Shown one piece after another: positions 62,030-64,000 of a DNA stretch of 64,000 nt (positions are counted from its first letter, which is position 1; every line of letters starts with the position of its first letter). The translations under genes were made by a program, and so were the position numbers. Source of the DNA: Thermogemmatispora carboxidivorans (GTDB taxonomy: Bacteria > Chloroflexota > Ktedonobacteria > Ktedonobacterales > Ktedonobacteraceae); the NCBI RefSeq assembly GCF_000702505.1, contig NZ_JNIM01000001.1, positions 1,240,001 through 1,304,000 of the forward strand, given 5' to 3'. Below the pieces are notes generated by a model. It was not told the DNA's origin. It searched no databases and saw nothing but the letters and a program-made list of their open reading frames with translations.

Positions 62030-62770
62030 ATGCGTGGCATCCTGCAGGGAATGGGGCTGACCTTCAGCCACCTCTTCCGGCCCAAGGTGACGCGGCTCTA
62101 TCCTTACGAGAAGCCGAAACTACCGCCGCGGAGCCGTGGACTGATCCAGTTGATTGCGGAAGAGGGACTCAAGACCGAGCTCAATTTAAAGTGCGAGGCC
62201 TGCCTGCTCTGCGAGAAGGCCTGTCCGCCGCGCGCCATCACCATCGAGTATGAGCCGTTGCACCGCTGGAAGGAGCGACCCTGGTTCCGCTCCTATATTC
62301 GTGAGGGCGCCGAGAAATTCACTACCCGCAAGATCCCAGAAGCGACCGGCATCTCGAAGGCCGGTTTCTATACGCCGCGCATCTCCGAATACGCAACAGA
62401 GTATCCCAATCGCCCGGTCGCGCCCTGTGTGGCGATGCCGGTCAAAGATCATCTGGAGCCAGAGATTGATCTGAGCAAAGTGGACGAGTTACTGGAGCAA
62501 TGGCCGCATGAGGCGGCGGCTCTGCCGGCCCTACTGGATGCCGTAATGGACCATTACGGCTACTTGCCGTTGCAGGCCGCCAAGCGCATTGTCCAGGCGC
62601 GCGGTGTCGATCTCAGCGATATCTTTGGGATCGCGACGCTCAGTCCGAAGTTCAAGCCGGCGCCGGCGGTCAAGGGGATCACGCGCGATGATCAGCCCGA
62701 GCGCGGGCTGGCGCCCGATAAGCGCGGGGTGTGGGGAAATATTCATCATGAGAGGCAGCCAGATGCCTGA
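62030..62770 (+). CDS. NuoI/NuoE-like chimeric iron-sulfur protein
   Basis: A 246-residue subunit made of pieces of two complex I proteins. Residues about 1-145 resemble NuoI, but with only one C-x2-C-x2-C-x3-CP motif (Cys55, 58, 61, 65) in place of two. Residues about 155-225 match the N-terminal helical bundle of NuoE (LPALLDAVMDHYGYLPLQAAKRIVQARG, DLSDIFGIATLSPKF), but the following thioredoxin-like [2Fe-2S] domain and its four Cys are missing; the protein ends in a polar tail. It lies between nuoB (3 bp) and a nuoF-like gene (8-bp overlap), so it should be part of the same enzyme. Function as an electron-transfer or docking subunit is inference. Confidence 0.8.
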   Translation: MRGILQGMGLTFSHLFRPKVTRLYPYEKPKLPPRSRGLIQLIAEEGLKTELNLKCEACLLCEKACPPRAITIEYEPLHRWKERPWFRSYIREGAEKFTTRKIPEATGISKAGFYTPRISEYATEYPNRPVAPCVAMPVKDHLEPEIDLSKVDELLEQWPHEAAALPALLDAVMDHYGYLPLQAAKRIVQARGVDLSDIFGIATLSPKFKPAPAVKGITRDDQPERGLAPDKRGVWGNIHHERQPDA

Positions 62771-64000
62771 GTTCGATTCGGCCTATCGCGTTCTGCGACG
62801 GCGCGGCGAGCCTGATCTGCGCTCGCTCCAGAGTTACCGGCAGCAGGGAGGCTATAACGCGCTCGAACGTGCTCTGCATGATCAAACGCCTGAGCAGGTG
62901 ATCCAGCTGGTGAGCGAGGCCCGCTTGCGCGGGCGCGGCGGCGCTGGACGCCTGACGGGAGAGAAGTGGCGTATTGTGCGCCGTCAGCAGGAATCGCCCA
63001 AATACGTCATTTGCAATGCCTATGATGCCGATCCACGCTCATGGGCAGCGCGCTCGTTGTTGGAGCGCAATCCGCACCAGGTGATCGAAGGAATCCTCCT
63101 GGCCGCCTATGCAGTGGGGGCAACGGAGGCTTATTTGATGACGCGCAGCCTCTTCCGTGAGGGAATCGAGGCAGTGCAGCAGGCGCTCAATGAAGCCTTG
63201 GAGGCCGGGCTAGTCGGTCGCTCCATCCTCGGGACGACCTTCCACTGTACGATTAACGTGGTGGGCTTCGACATCGGCTTCATCGGTGGTGAAGAGACAG
63301 TTCAGATTGCCGTCATCAAGGGCCGGCGCGGTATGCCCGAGCAGCGACCGCCCTATCCAGCCGTCTATGGGTTGTGGGACAAGCCAACGGCCATCAACTC
63401 GCTGGAGACGCTGGCCAACGTACCTCTCATTGTGCGCGATGGCCCCGAGGCTTTTCGGCGGTTGGGAAGTGAGACGACGCCCGGTACGAAGGTGCTGACC
63501 ATCTACGATGCCGTTCCCGATGCTGAGCCGAGGGTGGTCGAGGTGCCCTTTGGAACCAGCCTGCGCGAGATCCTGCGCCATGCTGGCCTGAGCCATCCAG
63601 ACAGCGAGCTGCGCGCTGTCGTCGTTGGTGGCGCTGAGGGTGGAGCTTTACCGGTCAAGCTGCTCGATCTCCCTTTTGACTTCGATCCTTTGGAGGAGGC
63701 TGGTGCCATTGTGGGATCTGGCGTCATCGAGCTTCTGCCCGCCCAGACCTGCATGGTGGCCTGGGCGATGGAGCGCACACGCTATCTGAGCAACGAGTCG
63801 TGTGGCAAGTGTGTCCCCTGCCGCATCGGGGTCAAGCGCATGACGGGCGTCCTCGAAGGCATTATCAGCGACCTGGGCGTGCGCTCGGATCTCGATCTGT
63901 TGGATGAGCTGGCCGGCTATGTTCCCGATGGCTCTCTCTGCGGCTTCGGCATCCAGGCCCCCAATGCGTATAAGACGGCCCGCCGCTATTGGCCAGAGCA
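62763..64000 (+). CDS. nuoF: NuoF-like subunit (cut by window edge)
   Basis: The FMN/[4Fe-4S] module subunit of complex I-type or formate-dehydrogenase-type enzymes; 412 codons are visible, nearly the whole protein. Conserved: LRGRGGAG followed by TGEKW (58-69), the [4Fe-4S] ligand motif ESCGKCVPCRIG and the late SLCGFGIQAPN. Altered: the FMN/NADH motif usually written NADExEPGT reads NAYDADPRS (85-93), and FPTG after RGRGGAG is RLTG. NADH use is therefore uncertain. The ATG at 62763 overlaps the upstream gene by 8 bp. The symbol is by homology; a related subunit of another complex is possible. Confidence 0.8.
   Translation, partial: MPEFDSAYRVLRRRGEPDLRSLQSYRQQGGYNALERALHDQTPEQVIQLVSEARLRGRGGAGRLTGEKWRIVRRQQESPKYVICNAYDADPRSWAARSLLERNPHQVIEGILLAAYAVGATEAYLMTRSLFREGIEAVQQALNEALEAGLVGRSILGTTFHCTINVVGFDIGFIGGEETVQIAVIKGRRGMPEQRPPYPAVYGLWDKPTAINSLETLANVPLIVRDGPEAFRRLGSETTPGTKVLTIYDAVPDAEPRVVEVPFGTSLREILRHAGLSHPDSELRAVVVGGAEGGALPVKLLDLPFDFDPLEEAGAIVGSGVIELLPAQTCMVAWAMERTRYLSNESCGKCVPCRIGVKRMTGVLEGIISDLGVRSDLDLLDELAGYVPDGSLCGFGIQAPNAYKTARRYWPE

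Overview
The window is a 64-kb chromosomal segment of a GC-rich (about 60%) bacterium. Gene content, frequent TTG/GTG starts, the Ktedonobacter-type mix of MoxR/DUF58/transglutaminase operons, DUF2079 and DUF4388 proteins, a TIR-NB-ARC-TPR protein and a type I-D CRISPR locus suggest Chloroflexota, most likely class Ktedonobacteria (Thermogemmatispora-like). This is an inference from gene types; there is no rRNA in the window to prove it. Layout, left to right. 1-5.4 kb: leftward end of a type I-D CRISPR-Cas locus (cas10d, a truncated downstream gene, an upstream WYL regulator, a 39-bp palindrome before cas10d, a structured leader with its own promoter and an 8-repeat array read rightward). 5.4-5.8 kb: tmRNA gene (ssrA, minus strand), whose 3' end lies 100 bp from the last CRISPR repeat. 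6-9.4 kb: a hotdog thioesterase and a 982-residue TIR-NB-ARC-TPR protein that, with the CRISPR locus, makes the region look like a small defence island. 9.7-17.4 kb: GDPD phosphodiesterase, then an overlapping operon for glycosyltransferase, flippase-like and DUF2079 membrane proteins, an unknown protein and a DUF4388 protein. 17.5-27.9 kb: a leftward housekeeping run (acyP, gatC, gatA, D,D-carboxypeptidase, metallophosphatase, a Pth-TIM barrel fusion, mfd). 28.3-33.5 kb: MoxR-DUF58-transglutaminase operon. 33.5-34.46 kb: gene-poor stretch with a strong promoter, a terminated orphan transcript and a structured element. 34.5-44 kb: ABC exporter, GNAT, MFS, PaaI-type thioesterase, smpB, MMPL exporter and a CrtC-like lipoprotein. 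44-59.3 kb: a large signalling block (hybrid-input histidine kinase and OmpR-type regulator, receiver proteins, DUF4388/PATAN protein, CheW, MCP and a 1596-residue CheA with two HPt domains and a C-terminal receiver), arranged like Pil-Chp/Pix systems but without CheR or CheB. 59.9-64 kb: leuB, then nuoB, an unusual one-cluster NuoI/NuoE-like chimera and a NuoF-like subunit cut by the window edge. How the genes work together: WYL regulator plus palindrome probably control cas expression; ssrA and SmpB (34 kb apart) form the trans-translation pair; the signalling block gives a complete receptor-adaptor-kinase-receiver chain; MMPL/CrtC-like, GT2/flippase/DUF2079 and MoxR/DUF58/transglutaminase are co-transcribed envelope modules. 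Several promoters share an extended -10 (TGnTATAMY) without a good -35. The most unusual points are the Nuo chimera and altered NuoF motif, the defence genes packed around ssrA, the orphan transcript at 33.6-34.0 kb, and the chemosensory cluster with a split PATAN/receiver and an FG/Q-rich receptor tail.
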